From Lachnospiraceae bacterium (GTDB taxonomy: Bacteria > Bacillota > Clostridia > Lachnospirales > Lachnospiraceae), in NCBI GenBank assembly GCA_017626325.1, contig JAGAIZ010000044.1, forward strand, positions 1-64,000: 64,000 nt of DNA. Reading direction: 5' to 3'. A model generated the notes under the pieces. It was not told the origin of the DNA. It did no database searches and was given only the letters and a program-made list of their open reading frames with translations. Below are positions 41,429-50,678 of the stretch, in pieces. The position numbers and the translations under genes are program-made. Each line of letters begins with the position of its first letter. The stretch's first letter is position 1.

Positions 41429-41956
41429 ATGTTCGTGAACTTAACTGACGTGTTAATTAACGAGGGCAAGGTGTTATCACAGCAGGTAGATACGGAGTTT
41501 GCGCAGATATCTATTGGTGGAGAGAACTTCCGTGTGGTTGATAAATCGCCGGTTCAGCTTACTTTTACTAATATCGGTAAGGGGCGGGCGCGAATCGACG
41601 GAACCGGGGAGTTTGTCTTTGCGATGAACTGCGACAGATGCTTAAAGCCTGTGAAAGAGAAGCTTGTGCTTACATTTGGCAGAGAAGTGTTTGCGCCGGA
41701 TCAGATTGATGAGACGTCGGATGAGCATGATGACCAGCGGTTCATGGATGGTTACCAGTTGAATGTGGAAGACTTGCTAGAGAATGAAATCGTGATTAAC
41801 TGGCCTATGAAGGTTCTTTGCAAGCCTGACTGCAAAGGGATTTGCCGACAGTGCGGAAAGGATCTGAATACGGGAACATGCGGTTGTGATACTTTTGTTC
41901 CTGATCCAAGGATGGCAGTAATAAAAGATATCTTTGACGCGAATAAGGAGGTGTAA
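41429..41956 (+). CDS. yceD: YceD family protein (DUF177)
   Basis: The 175-aa protein belongs to the YceD/DUF177 family, nearly always found just before rpmF. It carries paired cysteines: CDRC in the middle and a C-terminal cluster (CKPDCKGICRQCG, then a lone GTCGCD), probably zinc sites. In plants and bacteria relatives have been linked to 23S rRNA accumulation. It has no signal peptide or membrane segment. AGGAG lies 6 bases before the start, and rpmF follows after 2 bases. The consensus promoter and tandem repeats lie directly upstream. Confidence 0.92.
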   Translation: MFVNLTDVLINEGKVLSQQVDTEFAQISIGGENFRVVDKSPVQLTFTNIGKGRARIDGTGEFVFAMNCDRCLKPVKEKLVLTFGREVFAPDQIDETSDEHDDQRFMDGYQLNVEDLLENEIVINWPMKVLCKPDCKGICRQCGKDLNTGTCGCDTFVPDPRMAVIKDIFDANKEV

Positions 41957-41958
41957 CG

Positions 41959-42138
41959 ATGTCTATTTGTCCTAAGAACAAATCTTCTAAAGGTAGAAGA
42001 GATAAGAGAAGAGCAAACTGGAAGATGACTGCTCCTACATTAGTAAAATGTAGCAAATGCGGTGCTTTAATGGTACCTCACAGAGTATGTAAGAAATGCG
42101 GCACATACAACAAAAAAGAAATTATCGCAGTTGATTAA
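41959..42138 (+). CDS. rpmF: 50S ribosomal protein L32
   Basis: The frame from ATG 41959 to TAA 42138 encodes 59 residues, the normal size of L32. It begins MSICPKNKSSKGRRDKRRAN and has a zinc ribbon with CSKCGALM and CKKCGTY. AAGGAGG is 6 bases upstream and overlaps the end of yceD, so the two are coupled. A terminator follows 21 bases after the stop. Confidence 0.97.
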   Translation: MSICPKNKSSKGRRDKRRANWKMTAPTLVKCSKCGALMVPHRVCKKCGTYNKKEIIAVD

Positions 42139-42159
42139 TCGCTGTGCGAATGGTTTCAG

Positions 42160-42190
42160 GACTTCCGGGAAGAATTCCCGGAGGTCTTTT
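42160..42190 (+). terminator. Intrinsic terminator after rpmF
   Basis: A 12-bp stem with one G-U pair, GACTTCCGGGAA (42160-42171) and TTCCCGGAGGTC (42175-42186), has a 3-base loop and is followed by TTTT. Confidence 0.88.
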
Positions 42191-42238
42191 CTATTTCATG
42201 GGACTATTTAACGGCAGGCGCGCAATATCGTTTGCACC

Positions 42239-42267
42239 TTGATTTTTATGGGTATTTTTAGTATATT
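42239..42267 (+). promoter_or_regulatory. Promoter of plsX
   Basis: TTGATT (42239-42244) and TATATT (42262-42267) are spaced by 17 bases. It places plsX and downstream genes on a transcript separate from rpmF. Confidence 0.72.
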
Positions 42268-42347
42268 AATATATAATGTCTATGCAGTATAGTCTGCGGA
42301 CAATGGAAATGGAAGATATATGTATTGAATCAGAATGGGAGATATCT

Positions 42348-43379
42348 ATGAGCGAGTATGTTAAAGTGGCGTTAGACGCTATGGGCGGGGACAACGCCCC
42401 GATGGAAACTGTGAAGGGTGCGGTAGAAGCGGTTAATGAAAGCAGTAAAGTGAAGGTTTATCTGACAGGCCCGAAGGATGTGCTTGAACGTGAACTTGCC
42501 AAGTATACATATCAGAAAGAACAGGTGGAGATCGTACCTGCTTCTGAGATCATAGAGACGGCGGAGCCGCCTGTTATGGCGATCCGCAAGAAGAAGGATT
42601 CCTCTCTGGTGAAAGCGTTGAATCTGGTAAAGGACGGTACCTGCGATGCCTATGTATCCGCGGGAAGCACCGGCGCTACTTTGGTGGGCGGACAAGTTAT
42701 CGTGGGCCGTATCAAAGGAGTGGAGAGGCCGCCGCTTGCGCCCCTTATTCCGACGGCGACAGGCTGCTCTCTGTTGATCGACTGCGGCGCGAACGTGGAC
42801 GCCAGACCTTCCCATCTGGTTCAGTTTGCAAAGATGGGTTCCGTCTATATGGAGCATGTTATGGGGGTGAAGAATCCCAAGGTCGGCATCGTCAATATCG
42901 GTGCTGAGGAGGAGAAGGGCAATGCGTTAGTTAAAGAGACGTTCCCGCTTCTGAAGAATTGTCCTGATATCAATTTTATCGGCAGCGTAGAGGCGAGGGA
43001 TATTCCGGCAGGCGCCGCAGATGTGGTAGTTTGCGAGGCGTTTACGGGCAACGTTATTTTGAAAACGTATGAGGGCGTGGGGCTTACGCTGATTAAGAAA
43101 GTTAAGGAGGGCATGATGACTTCCTTAAGAAGCAAGATCGGTGCGCTCTTAGTAAAACCGGCGCTTAAGACGACGCTTAAAGCATTTGACTTAGAACAGT
43201 ACGGCGGCGCTCCTTTACTCGGACTAAAGGGGCTGGTCGTTAAGACGCATGGCAGCTCTAAAGCCAATGAGATCAAGAATTCCATTTTACAGTGCATTAC
43301 CTTTACGGAGCAGAAGATTAATGAGAAAATCAAAGAGAAGCTTCTGGCAGAAGAGGTAATATCCGGACAGGAGGATTAG
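42348..43379 (+). CDS. plsX: Phosphate acyltransferase PlsX
   Basis: PlsX turns acyl-ACP into acyl phosphate, the acyl donor for PlsY in phospholipid synthesis. The 343-aa protein begins with the family signature VKVALDAMGGDNAP and includes SAGSTGATLVGG, PTATGCSLLIDCGANVD, NIGAEEEKGNALVKET and CEAFTGNVILKTYEG. ATG 42348 is preferred over the earlier ATG at 42276, because GGGAG lies 6 bases upstream and the extra residues do not match the family. acpP follows, consistent with the acyl-ACP substrate. The peripheral membrane site is known for the family. Confidence 0.96.
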   Translation: MSEYVKVALDAMGGDNAPMETVKGAVEAVNESSKVKVYLTGPKDVLERELAKYTYQKEQVEIVPASEIIETAEPPVMAIRKKKDSSLVKALNLVKDGTCDAYVSAGSTGATLVGGQVIVGRIKGVERPPLAPLIPTATGCSLLIDCGANVDARPSHLVQFAKMGSVYMEHVMGVKNPKVGIVNIGAEEEKGNALVKETFPLLKNCPDINFIGSVEARDIPAGAADVVVCEAFTGNVILKTYEGVGLTLIKKVKEGMMTSLRSKIGALLVKPALKTTLKAFDLEQYGGAPLLGLKGLVVKTHGSSKANEIKNSILQCITFTEQKINEKIKEKLLAEEVISGQED

Positions 43380-43476
43380 ACGGAGAATCAATCTGATGAG
43401 CTGATTTAAAGGCAATATATCGGTGCACGTGGCATAATACGAAACGGTAGAGAAATCGGAAAGGCTGGCTGTTGTG

Positions 43477-43707
43477 ATGGAACTGGAGAAGTTAAGAGAA
43501 GTAATAGCGGGAGTATTGAGCGTAGATCCCAATGAGATTACGCTTGAAACCACCTTTTTAGAAGATTTGGGTGCGGATTCTTTGGATGTATACCAGATTA
43601 TTATGGGAATTGAAGATGCATTTGAAATAGAGATTCCGGCTGATAAAGTAGAGCAGATCAGTACCGTGGGCGAAGCGGTTATGTTAATTAAGGATTCCAG
43701 GGAATAA
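43477..43707 (+). CDS. acpP: Acyl carrier protein
   Basis: ACP carries growing fatty acids on a phosphopantetheine arm. The 76-aa acidic protein has the attachment motif LGADSLD and the ITLETTFLEDL helix lead-in; helices 2 and 3 (IEDAFEIEIPADKVE) are normal. GTG at 43474 would add one residue and is better spaced from GGAAAGG, so the start is not certain. It lies 97 bases after plsX and before rnc, the standard Firmicute order. Confidence 0.94.
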   Translation: MELEKLREVIAGVLSVDPNEITLETTFLEDLGADSLDVYQIIMGIEDAFEIEIPADKVEQISTVGEAVMLIKDSRE

Positions 43708-43714
43708 GGTAGAC

Positions 43715-43741
43715 AGCCCTTTCTGAAAGGAAGGGGCTTTT
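43715..43741 (+). terminator. Probable weak terminator after acpP
   Basis: A 10-bp stem with two G-U pairs, AGCCCTTTCT (43715-43724) and GGAAGGGGCT (43729-43738), has a GAAA loop and a short TTTT. The T run is short, so read-through into rnc is likely. Confidence 0.68.
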
Positions 43742-43771
43742 CCTTGTCTGTAGTGCTGATTGTTCAATCCA

Positions 43772-43865
43772 AAATTTGTGCCGGAGCGTCACAAATTTGT
43801 CTGATGGCAGATGAGAAACCGCCTGCGCGGATTTCTCATCGCCCCGTCGCGTAGAAACGCTCCGG
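43772..43865 (+). promoter_or_regulatory. Structured leader element before rnc, pseudoknot-capable
   Basis: Hairpin 1 pairs AAATTTGTG (43772-43780) with CACAAATTT (43790-43798). Its 9-base loop CCGGAGCGT (43781-43789) is perfectly complementary to ACGCTCCGG (43857-43865). Between them, hairpin 2 pairs GATGAGAAACCGC (43810-43822) with GCGG (43827-43830) and TTTCTCATC (43832-43840), with one bulged A. The last strand ends 4 bases before the rnc ribosome binding site. It may be a cis-regulatory RNA or an extragenic repeat; see findings. Confidence 0.7.
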
Positions 43866-43878
43866 AATGGAGATTAGT

Positions 43879-44574
43879 ATGTTGGAAAATAAAATGTCGC
43901 AGTTGGAGCAGACGATAGGCTATACCTTTCGTGATAAGAGTCTGTTAAAACAGGCGCTTACCCACAGTTCCTATGCCAATGAGCAGAAAATAAATAAAAA
44001 CGGAGATTATGAACGTCTGGAATTTCTGGGAGACGCGGTGCTTGAACTGGTCAGCAGCGATTTTCTCTTTCGGGAATACCCCCAGTTGCCGGAAGGACAG
44101 TTGACGAAGAAACGTTCTTCTATGGTCTGCGAACCGGCGCTGGCATTCTGCGCCAGGGAAATGGCGCTTGAAAGCTATATTCTTCTGGGCAAGGGAGAAG
44201 AAGCGACTGGCGGAAGAATGCGGGATTCCATTATTTCCGACGTGATGGAAGCCACGATCGGCGCGATTTATCTGGACAGCGGAATCGCGGAAGCGAGAGA
44301 ATTCATTCACAGATTTATTTTGTCGGATTTAGATCATAAGGTGCTGTTCTATGACGCCAAGACCATTTTGCAGGAAATCGTGCAGCGAGATAATGAAGGC
44401 GCGCTGCATTATGAACTGGTGAAAGAAGAAGGGCCTGAACATGCCAAGACCTTTACCGTGGAAGCGCTGGTAGGGGAAGAGAAGGTGGGAGTCGGCACGG
44501 GCCATTCCAAGAAAGCTGCTGAACAGCAGGCGGCGTATGAAGCCCTGCTTCGCAGAAAAGGGGAGGGCGTTTAG
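43879..44574 (+). CDS. rnc: Ribonuclease III
   Basis: RNase III cuts double-stranded RNA in rRNA processing and regulation. The 231-aa protein has the catalytic signature ERLEFLGDAVLELV, the second acidic site near SDVMEATIGAIYLDSG and a C-terminal dsRNA-binding domain ending GTGHSKKAAEQQAAYEAL. ATG 43879 is chosen because GGAG is 6 bases upstream; ATG 43867 overlaps that site. smc and ftsY follow, the conserved rnc-smc-ftsY order. A strongly structured leader lies just upstream and could be a substrate of the enzyme itself. Confidence 0.96.
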   Translation: MLENKMSQLEQTIGYTFRDKSLLKQALTHSSYANEQKINKNGDYERLEFLGDAVLELVSSDFLFREYPQLPEGQLTKKRSSMVCEPALAFCAREMALESYILLGKGEEATGGRMRDSIISDVMEATIGAIYLDSGIAEAREFIHRFILSDLDHKVLFYDAKTILQEIVQRDNEGALHYELVKEEGPEHAKTFTVEALVGEEKVGVGTGHSKKAAEQQAAYEALLRRKGEGV

Positions 44575-44642
44575 AAGAGCGTGCAGGCTAAGCTGTATAT
44601 GAGAAGGCTTACAGACGGTGAAATGACGGACGAGAGGTACAT

Positions 44643-47600
44643 ATGTATTTAAAAAGTATAGAGGTGCACGGGTTTAAATCCTTTGCAAACAAGATCAATT
44701 TCAAGTTTCATAACGGTATTACGGGTATTGTAGGTCCTAACGGATCCGGTAAGAGCAACGTGGCGGACGCGGTCAGATGGGTGCTGGGAGAGCAGCGGAT
44801 TAAGCAGCTTAGAGGCGCTTCCATGCAGGACGTTATTTTCTCCGGAACCGAGATGCGTAAGCCGCTGGGGTATGCCTACGTGGCCATTACGCTGGATAAC
44901 GCCGATCATCAGCTCGCAATCGATTATGATGAAGTGACCGTATCCAGACGACTGTATCGTTCCGGCGAAAGCGAATATATGATTAACGGTGCGCCCTGCC
45001 GTCTGAAGGATGTCAATGAGCTGTTCTATGATACGGGTATCGGTAAAGAGGGTTATTCCATCATCGGACAGGGTCAGATCGATAAGATCTTAAGCGGCAA
45101 GCCTGAGGAGCGCCGTGAACTGTTCGATGAGGCGGCTGGTATCGTGAAGTTCAAACGCAGGAAATATGCGGCGCAGAAGAAGCTGGAGAATGAGAAGCAG
45201 AATCTGGTGCGAGTCAACGATATCCTGTCCGAGTTGGAGAAACAGACGGGGCCTTTGGAGAGACAATCTGAGAAAGCTAAGATTTATCTGAAGAAAAAAG
45301 AAGAATTGAAGACTCTGGATGTTAATGTTTTCCTGTTGGAGAATGTGCGCATCAGAGAGCAGCTTTCTGACGTGGACGGGAAACTGCGTATCGCGTCCGG
45401 CGATCTGGAAGAGACCACGACAAAGTATGAAAATATCAAGTCTGAGTACGAGCAGATTGAGAGCCAGATAGAACTTCTGGATCAGGCAATCGAAACAGCA
45501 AGATCGACCCTGACGGATACCGGCGTGATGCGTTCGAAGCTGGAAGGCGAGATCAACGTCTTAAAAGAGCAGATTCGTTCCGCAGAGGGCAATGAGGAAC
45601 ATTTGCAGAACCGGATTCACAGCATCCAGGAGCAGTTGGACGAGAAAAACAGTGAAAAGAGCGGTATTGCCGCTGACAAAAAGGATATCGACGATAAGCT
45701 TTATAAGCTGGAACAGGAAAGAGCGCAGGCAAGGGCGCTTCTGGAAGAAATCCAGGGCAGGATCGCGGAATTAAATAATAATATAGAAAATGGTAAAAAT
45801 ACTATTATCGACGCTTTAAATAATCGTGCTACCATCAAGTCCAAAATGGGCCGGTATGATACCATGCTTGAACAGATCAATATCCGAAAGGCGGAATTGA
45901 ATTCAAGACTGCTGCGTGCCAAATCAGATGAGGCGGAGCAGGCGGAAACGATCAGGCGGCTGGAAGAAGAATTCGAAGCTGTCAATGTAGGGATACGTGA
46001 ACTGAATGAACAGCAGGAAAGCATGGAAGAACAACTGGCACTGATCAGGGAGGAACTTTCATCGAAGGATCAGAAGCTCAGGGATACGCAGGTACTGTAT
46101 CATCAGCAGAAATCCAAGCTGGAAGCGCTGTCTAACCTGACGGAGCGTTATGAAGGCTACGGCGGCAGCGTTAAGGCTGTCATGGAGCAGAAAGAAAAGG
46201 AGAAGGGTATCATCGGCGTCGTCGCCGATATTATTCAGGCGGAGGCCAAATACGAGACTGCCATCGAGACGGCGCTTGGCGGTAACATTCAGAATATTGT
46301 TACGGAGGATGAAGAGACTGCAAAGCGGATGATAGGCTTCCTCAAAAGAGCAAGAGCGGGACGGGCTACGTTTTTGCCGCTTACAAGCATTACCCATCCC
46401 CAGGAATTCAAGAACCCCGAGGCATTGAAGGAGAAGGGCGTTATCGGCATGGCTGATAAGCTTGTCCGAATCGATAAGAAATACCGGAATGTAGCCAAGG
46501 CGATGTTAGGGCGTATCATGGTGGTGGACAATGTAGACAATGCCGTAAAAATCGCCAGGAAATTTGATTACGGTATTCGAATGGTCACGCTGGAGGGAGA
46601 ACTCCTTGTGCCCGGCGGCGCGATCAGCGGCGGCGCGTTCAAGAACAATTCCAATCTTCTGGGAAGACGCCGTGAAATGGAAGAACTGGAGAAGAAGGTA
46701 AAGCAGTATGTCACGGATATCGACCGGATTCTGAATGAGATTGAGGAGACGAAGAAGAGGCGTAACAGGCTGCGGCTGGAGCTGGAAGACACGAAAGGGC
46801 AGCTACAGCGCAAGTTTATTGAGCAGAATACCGCCAGAATGAATGTGATTCAGGCACAGGATAAGAAGAGCGAGACGGAAGAAGGGTTCGGAGCGTTACA
46901 GAACGAGGAACAGGACATTGCGCTCCAGATTAAGGAGATCCAGGTCAATAAGGATGAAATCGTCAGAGAACTGGAAGATTCCGAGAAGCTGGAGAAGACG
47001 GTAGAAGCGCAGATCGCAGAATTCCAGAAGGAATTGGAGGATAAGCGCGCAGAAGAGTCTGAGCAGTCCGCCAGAGTATCCGAATGGGATGTGGAAGTCG
47101 AGAAAATGCGCCAGAGCGCGGATTTCCAGAGACAGAATCTGGAACGTGTGGAGGCTGAAATCGCCAGACACAGTGCGGAACTGACGGAGGTACAGGAAGG
47201 ACTGCATCTGGGCAAGGAGGAAGTGGAACGCAAGCGGGCGAATATCGTAGAACTGGAGAAAACGATCGCGGCTTCCCATACGACGCAGACGGATGCGGAG
47301 AAGAAACTCAAAGAGGATATCGAAGAGAAGGAACATTTATCGGCGAAACAGAAGAATTTCTTTACCACCAGAGAAGAATTGTCTGAACGGATGGCGGCTT
47401 TGGATAAAGAGGTCTATCGTTTAAACAGCCAGAGAGAGCGTATGGAGGAATCCATTGAATCCCAGATCAATTATATGTGGGACGAGTATGAGATTACGCT
47501 TTCCGACGCGGAATCTCTTAAGAATGAGGAAATGACGGACCTTGCTGCCATGAAGAAAGACATCAGCGCATTGAAGGATGAGATTAAGAAGCTGGGCGAC

Positions 47601-48203
47601 GTCAATGTCAACGCTATTGAAGATTACAAGAATCTGATGGAGCGATACACTTTCCTGAAAGCGCAGCATGATGATCTGGTAGAAGCGGAGAAGACTCTGG
47701 TCGGCATCATAGATGAGCTGGATACGTCTATGCGCAAACAGTTCAATGAGAAATTCGCCGAAATCAACAAAGAATTCGATAAGGTATTCAAGGAACTGTT
47801 CGGCGGCGGCAAGGGTACGCTGGAACTGATCGAAGACGAGGACGTATTAGAGGCGGGTATTCGTATCATTGCCCAGCCCCCGGGCAAGAAGCTTGTCAAT
47901 ATGATGCAGATGTCCGGTGGTGAGAAATCCCTGACGGCGATTTGTCTTTTGTTCGCCATTCAGAACCTGAAGCCCTCCCCGTTCTGTCTGTTAGATGAGA
48001 TCGAGGCGGCGCTTGACGAGAACAATGTGGCACGATTTGCCAAATACTTACATAAGCTGACAAAGAATACACAGTTTATCGTTATTACGCACAGACGCGG
48101 AACGATGGAGAAAGCGGACAGGCTGTATGGTATTACCATGCAGGAGAAGGGTGTGTCCACGCTGGTCAGTGTAAATTTAATAGATAAGGAATTGGATGAT
48201 TGA
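44643..48203 (+). CDS. smc: Chromosome partition protein SMC
   Basis: SMC is the condensin ATPase that compacts and segregates the chromosome. The 1186-aa length is standard. The N-terminal head has GPNGSGKSNVADAVRWVLGE (Walker A). Two long coiled-coil arms flank a hinge around residues 510-680 (VADIIQAEAKYETAIETALG, PGGAISGGAF). The C-terminal head has the signature MSGGEKSLTAICLLFAI and Walker B LLDEIEAALDENN. It follows rnc by 68 bases and overlaps ftsY at TGATG. Confidence 0.98.
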   Translation: MYLKSIEVHGFKSFANKINFKFHNGITGIVGPNGSGKSNVADAVRWVLGEQRIKQLRGASMQDVIFSGTEMRKPLGYAYVAITLDNADHQLAIDYDEVTVSRRLYRSGESEYMINGAPCRLKDVNELFYDTGIGKEGYSIIGQGQIDKILSGKPEERRELFDEAAGIVKFKRRKYAAQKKLENEKQNLVRVNDILSELEKQTGPLERQSEKAKIYLKKKEELKTLDVNVFLLENVRIREQLSDVDGKLRIASGDLEETTTKYENIKSEYEQIESQIELLDQAIETARSTLTDTGVMRSKLEGEINVLKEQIRSAEGNEEHLQNRIHSIQEQLDEKNSEKSGIAADKKDIDDKLYKLEQERAQARALLEEIQGRIAELNNNIENGKNTIIDALNNRATIKSKMGRYDTMLEQINIRKAELNSRLLRAKSDEAEQAETIRRLEEEFEAVNVGIRELNEQQESMEEQLALIREELSSKDQKLRDTQVLYHQQKSKLEALSNLTERYEGYGGSVKAVMEQKEKEKGIIGVVADIIQAEAKYETAIETALGGNIQNIVTEDEETAKRMIGFLKRARAGRATFLPLTSITHPQEFKNPEALKEKGVIGMADKLVRIDKKYRNVAKAMLGRIMVVDNVDNAVKIARKFDYGIRMVTLEGELLVPGGAISGGAFKNNSNLLGRRREMEELEKKVKQYVTDIDRILNEIEETKKRRNRLRLELEDTKGQLQRKFIEQNTARMNVIQAQDKKSETEEGFGALQNEEQDIALQIKEIQVNKDEIVRELEDSEKLEKTVEAQIAEFQKELEDKRAEESEQSARVSEWDVEVEKMRQSADFQRQNLERVEAEIARHSAELTEVQEGLHLGKEEVERKRANIVELEKTIAASHTTQTDAEKKLKEDIEEKEHLSAKQKNFFTTREELSERMAALDKEVYRLNSQRERMEESIESQINYMWDEYEITLSDAESLKNEEMTDLAAMKKDISALKDEIKKLGDVNVNAIEDYKNLMERYTFLKAQHDDLVEAEKTLVGIIDELDTSMRKQFNEKFAEINKEFDKVFKELFGGGKGTLELIEDEDVLEAGIRIIAQPPGKKLVNMMQMSGGEKSLTAICLLFAIQNLKPSPFCLLDEIEAALDENNVARFAKYLHKLTKNTQFIVITHRRGTMEKADRLYGITMQEKGVSTLVSVNLIDKELDD

Positions 48204-49156
48204 TGAGTGAAGAGAAGAGAGGTTTTTTTAGTCGGCTCAAAGAAGGGCTGACCAAGACCAGAAATAATATTGTGCGGGGAATTGACTCCGTATTCAGCGG
48301 GTTTTCCAGTATTGACGATGATTTCTATGAGGAACTGGAAGAAATCCTGATCATGGGAGATATCGGCGTTAATGCGACGGAAGCAATCCTGGAGAAGCTG
48401 AAAAGTCAGGTCAGGGAGAATCATATCAAGGAGCCGGCGGCGTGCAAGGAGTTCCTGATTCAGAATATCAAGGAGCAGATGCAGGTGGGAGAGACCGCTT
48501 ATGATTTTGAGAAACAGCAGTCCGTCGTGCTGGTAATCGGCGTCAACGGCGTAGGCAAGACTACCACGGTGGGTAAGCTGGCCGGCAAGCTTAAGGGGCA
48601 GGGCAGGAAGGTGCTTATCGCGGCGGCGGATACCTTCCGCGCAGCGGCAGGCGAACAGTTATCAGAGTGGGCGAACCGCGCGGGCGTCGATATGATTGGC
48701 GGCGTGGAAGGTTCAGATCCCGCAAGCGTTGTTTTTGATGCCGTTCATGCCGCGAAGGCGCGTAATGTGGATGTGCTTCTGTGTGATACGGCGGGCAGGC
48801 TTCATAATAAGAAGAATCTGATGGAAGAGCTTAAGAAGATCAACCGTATCATCGACAAGGAATTTCCGGATGCCCACAGGGAGAATCTGGTCGTATTGGA
48901 CGGCACTACCGGACAAAACGCTTTACAGCAGGCGAAGGAATTCGGCGAGGTGACTGACCTGACCGGTATTATTCTGACGAAGATGGACGGCACGGCGAAG
49001 GGCGGTATCGCGGTAGCGATCCAGTCGGAGCTTCAGATTCCGGTGAAATATATTGGCGTGGGAGAGACGATAGACGATCTGCAGAAGTTTGACGCAGATC
49101 AGTTCGTGGACGCGCTGTTTGATGTAAAGGCTGAGCCCTCGTCTGACGAAGCATGA
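48203..49156 (+). CDS. ftsY: Signal recognition particle receptor FtsY
   Basis: FtsY is the membrane-associated GTPase that receives SRP-ribosome complexes. The 317-aa protein has the helical N domain, then GVNGVGKTTTVGKLAGKLK (G1), AADTFRAAAGEQL, DTAGRLHNKKNLM (G3) and TKMDGTAKGG (G4). It lacks a long acidic A domain, as usual in Firmicutes. ATG 48203 overlaps the smc stop by one base. Its partner ffh is in the window at 55320, in a separate operon. Confidence 0.97.
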   Translation: MSEEKRGFFSRLKEGLTKTRNNIVRGIDSVFSGFSSIDDDFYEELEEILIMGDIGVNATEAILEKLKSQVRENHIKEPAACKEFLIQNIKEQMQVGETAYDFEKQQSVVLVIGVNGVGKTTTVGKLAGKLKGQGRKVLIAAADTFRAAAGEQLSEWANRAGVDMIGGVEGSDPASVVFDAVHAAKARNVDVLLCDTAGRLHNKKNLMEELKKINRIIDKEFPDAHRENLVVLDGTTGQNALQQAKEFGEVTDLTGIILTKMDGTAKGGIAVAIQSELQIPVKYIGVGETIDDLQKFDADQFVDALFDVKAEPSSDEA

Positions 49157-49314
49157 AGCTTAGGAGAAGCGCGCCGGGGAAACGTGCGGGCAAAGACTTG
49201 ACAGAAGGGCTATAATGAAAACAGAGTGTGATTCATTGGAATAAAGCATAGCAATGTCGGTAAAGCATGGCAAATGCGGTAAAGAATGGCGGAATAAGAG
49301 AAAGGTGCAGGAGC

Positions 49315-50538
49315 ATGGGAACGAAAGAATTGACGTTGGACAAATTTGAGGAAGCGTATGAGGTGGTGAAAGAGGTAGCATCGGAGACGAAGCTGGTGTA
49401 CAGCGACTATTTCAGCGCTCAGACAGGAAATAAGGTATATCTGAAGCCGGAGAATATGCAGCTTACCGGTGCGTACAAGCTGCGCGGCGCTTATTATAAG
49501 ATCAGCACGCTGACGGAGGAGGAACGGGCGAAGGGACTGATTACGGCTTCCGCAGGCAACCATGCGCAGGGAGTCGCTTATGCGGCGAAGTGTTATGGCG
49601 TAAAGGCTGTTATCGTGATGCCGACCACGACTCCGCTCATTAAGGTAAACCGTACCAAGAGCTACGGCGCGGAAGTGGTGCTGTACGGAGATGTATATGA
49701 CGAGGCGTGTGCCTATGCTTATCAGCTTGCAGAAGAGAAGGGATATACCTTCGTGCATCCCTTCGATGATCTGGACGTGGCTACCGGGCAGGGAACCATC
49801 GCCATGGAGATTATTAAGGAACTGCCTCTGGTAGATTATATTCTCGTACCGATCGGCGGCGGCGGACTTGCTACAGGCGTTTCCACGCTTGCCAAGCTTC
49901 TGAATCCTAAGATCAAGGTGATCGGGGTGGAGCCTGCGGGCGCAAACTGTATGCAGGAGTCCATGCGTGCCGGCAAGGTTCTTACCCTGGAGCATGTGAA
50001 TACGATTGCGGACGGTACGGCGGTTAAAACACCGGGAGTTAATATATTCCCTTATATCAGTAAGAATCTGGATGATATCATCACGATAGAAGATGAAGAA
50101 CTGGTGGTTTGTTTCCTGGATATGGTGGAAAATCATAAGATGATCGTGGAGAATTCAGGTCTGCTTACCGTGGCGGCCTTAAAGCACCTGGATGTCAGGA
50201 AGAAGAAGATTGTTTCGATCTTAAGCGGCGGCAACATGGACGTTATTACCATGTCTTCTGTCGTACAGCAGGGTCTGGTGCTCAGGGACAGAATCTTTAC
50301 GGTATCGGTACTACTGCCGGATAAGCCGGGCGAGCTTTCCAGAGTGGCGGATGTGATAGCGAAACAGAGCGGTAATGTCATTAAGCTGGAGCACAACCAG
50401 TTCGTGTCGATTAACCGCAACGCGGCAGTGGAACTTCGAATTACCCTGGAAGCATTCGGCACCGAGCATAAGCAGCAGATTATCGATGCCCTGCATACCA
50501 ACGGATATCAGCCCAAGCTGGTGCGCGCAAGTATATAA
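49315..50538 (+). CDS. ilvA: Threonine ammonia-lyase with C-terminal ACT domain
   Basis: This PLP enzyme deaminates threonine to 2-oxobutyrate, for isoleucine synthesis or threonine breakdown. The 407-aa medium form has the PLP lysine in TGAYKLRGAYYKI, the ASAGNHAQGVAYAA loop and the phosphate-binding IGGGGLATG. An ACT domain ends the protein (VSVLLPDKPGELSRVADVI). ATG 49315 has GAAAGG 9 bases upstream; the longer frame from 49267 is rejected for lack of family similarity. TATAAT at 49211-49216 may be part of its promoter. Whether it is biosynthetic or catabolic cannot be decided; a single ACT domain favours the medium form. Confidence 0.93.
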   Translation: MGTKELTLDKFEEAYEVVKEVASETKLVYSDYFSAQTGNKVYLKPENMQLTGAYKLRGAYYKISTLTEEERAKGLITASAGNHAQGVAYAAKCYGVKAVIVMPTTTPLIKVNRTKSYGAEVVLYGDVYDEACAYAYQLAEEKGYTFVHPFDDLDVATGQGTIAMEIIKELPLVDYILVPIGGGGLATGVSTLAKLLNPKIKVIGVEPAGANCMQESMRAGKVLTLEHVNTIADGTAVKTPGVNIFPYISKNLDDIITIEDEELVVCFLDMVENHKMIVENSGLLTVAALKHLDVRKKKIVSILSGGNMDVITMSSVVQQGLVLRDRIFTVSVLLPDKPGELSRVADVIAKQSGNVIKLEHNQFVSINRNAAVELRITLEAFGTEHKQQIIDALHTNGYQPKLVRASI

Positions 50539-50550
50539 TGTGAAGTGATT

Positions 50551-50594
50551 CTGTCCGGCAGATTGTCTTATGATGGCTGCCGGACAGCGTTATT
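50551..50594 (+). terminator. Probable terminator after ilvA
   Basis: A perfect 11-bp stem, CTGTCCGGCAG (50551-50561) and CTGCCGGACAG (50577-50587), is followed by the interrupted T stretch CGTTATTTT. The stem is strong but the tail is imperfect. Confidence 0.72.
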
Positions 50595-50678
50595 TTGTAC
50601 AATAGAAAATCCGCGTAAGTAAACCCTTTCTATTTGGGCAATGCTAATGGAAGAAATGACGTAAAGGCAGGTGTGATA

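Noticed and set aside
49198-49216. TTGACA directly followed by TATAAT before ilvA
   Set aside because: The two perfect boxes are only 7 bases apart, too close for a sigma-A promoter; the TATAAT may still act with another upstream element.
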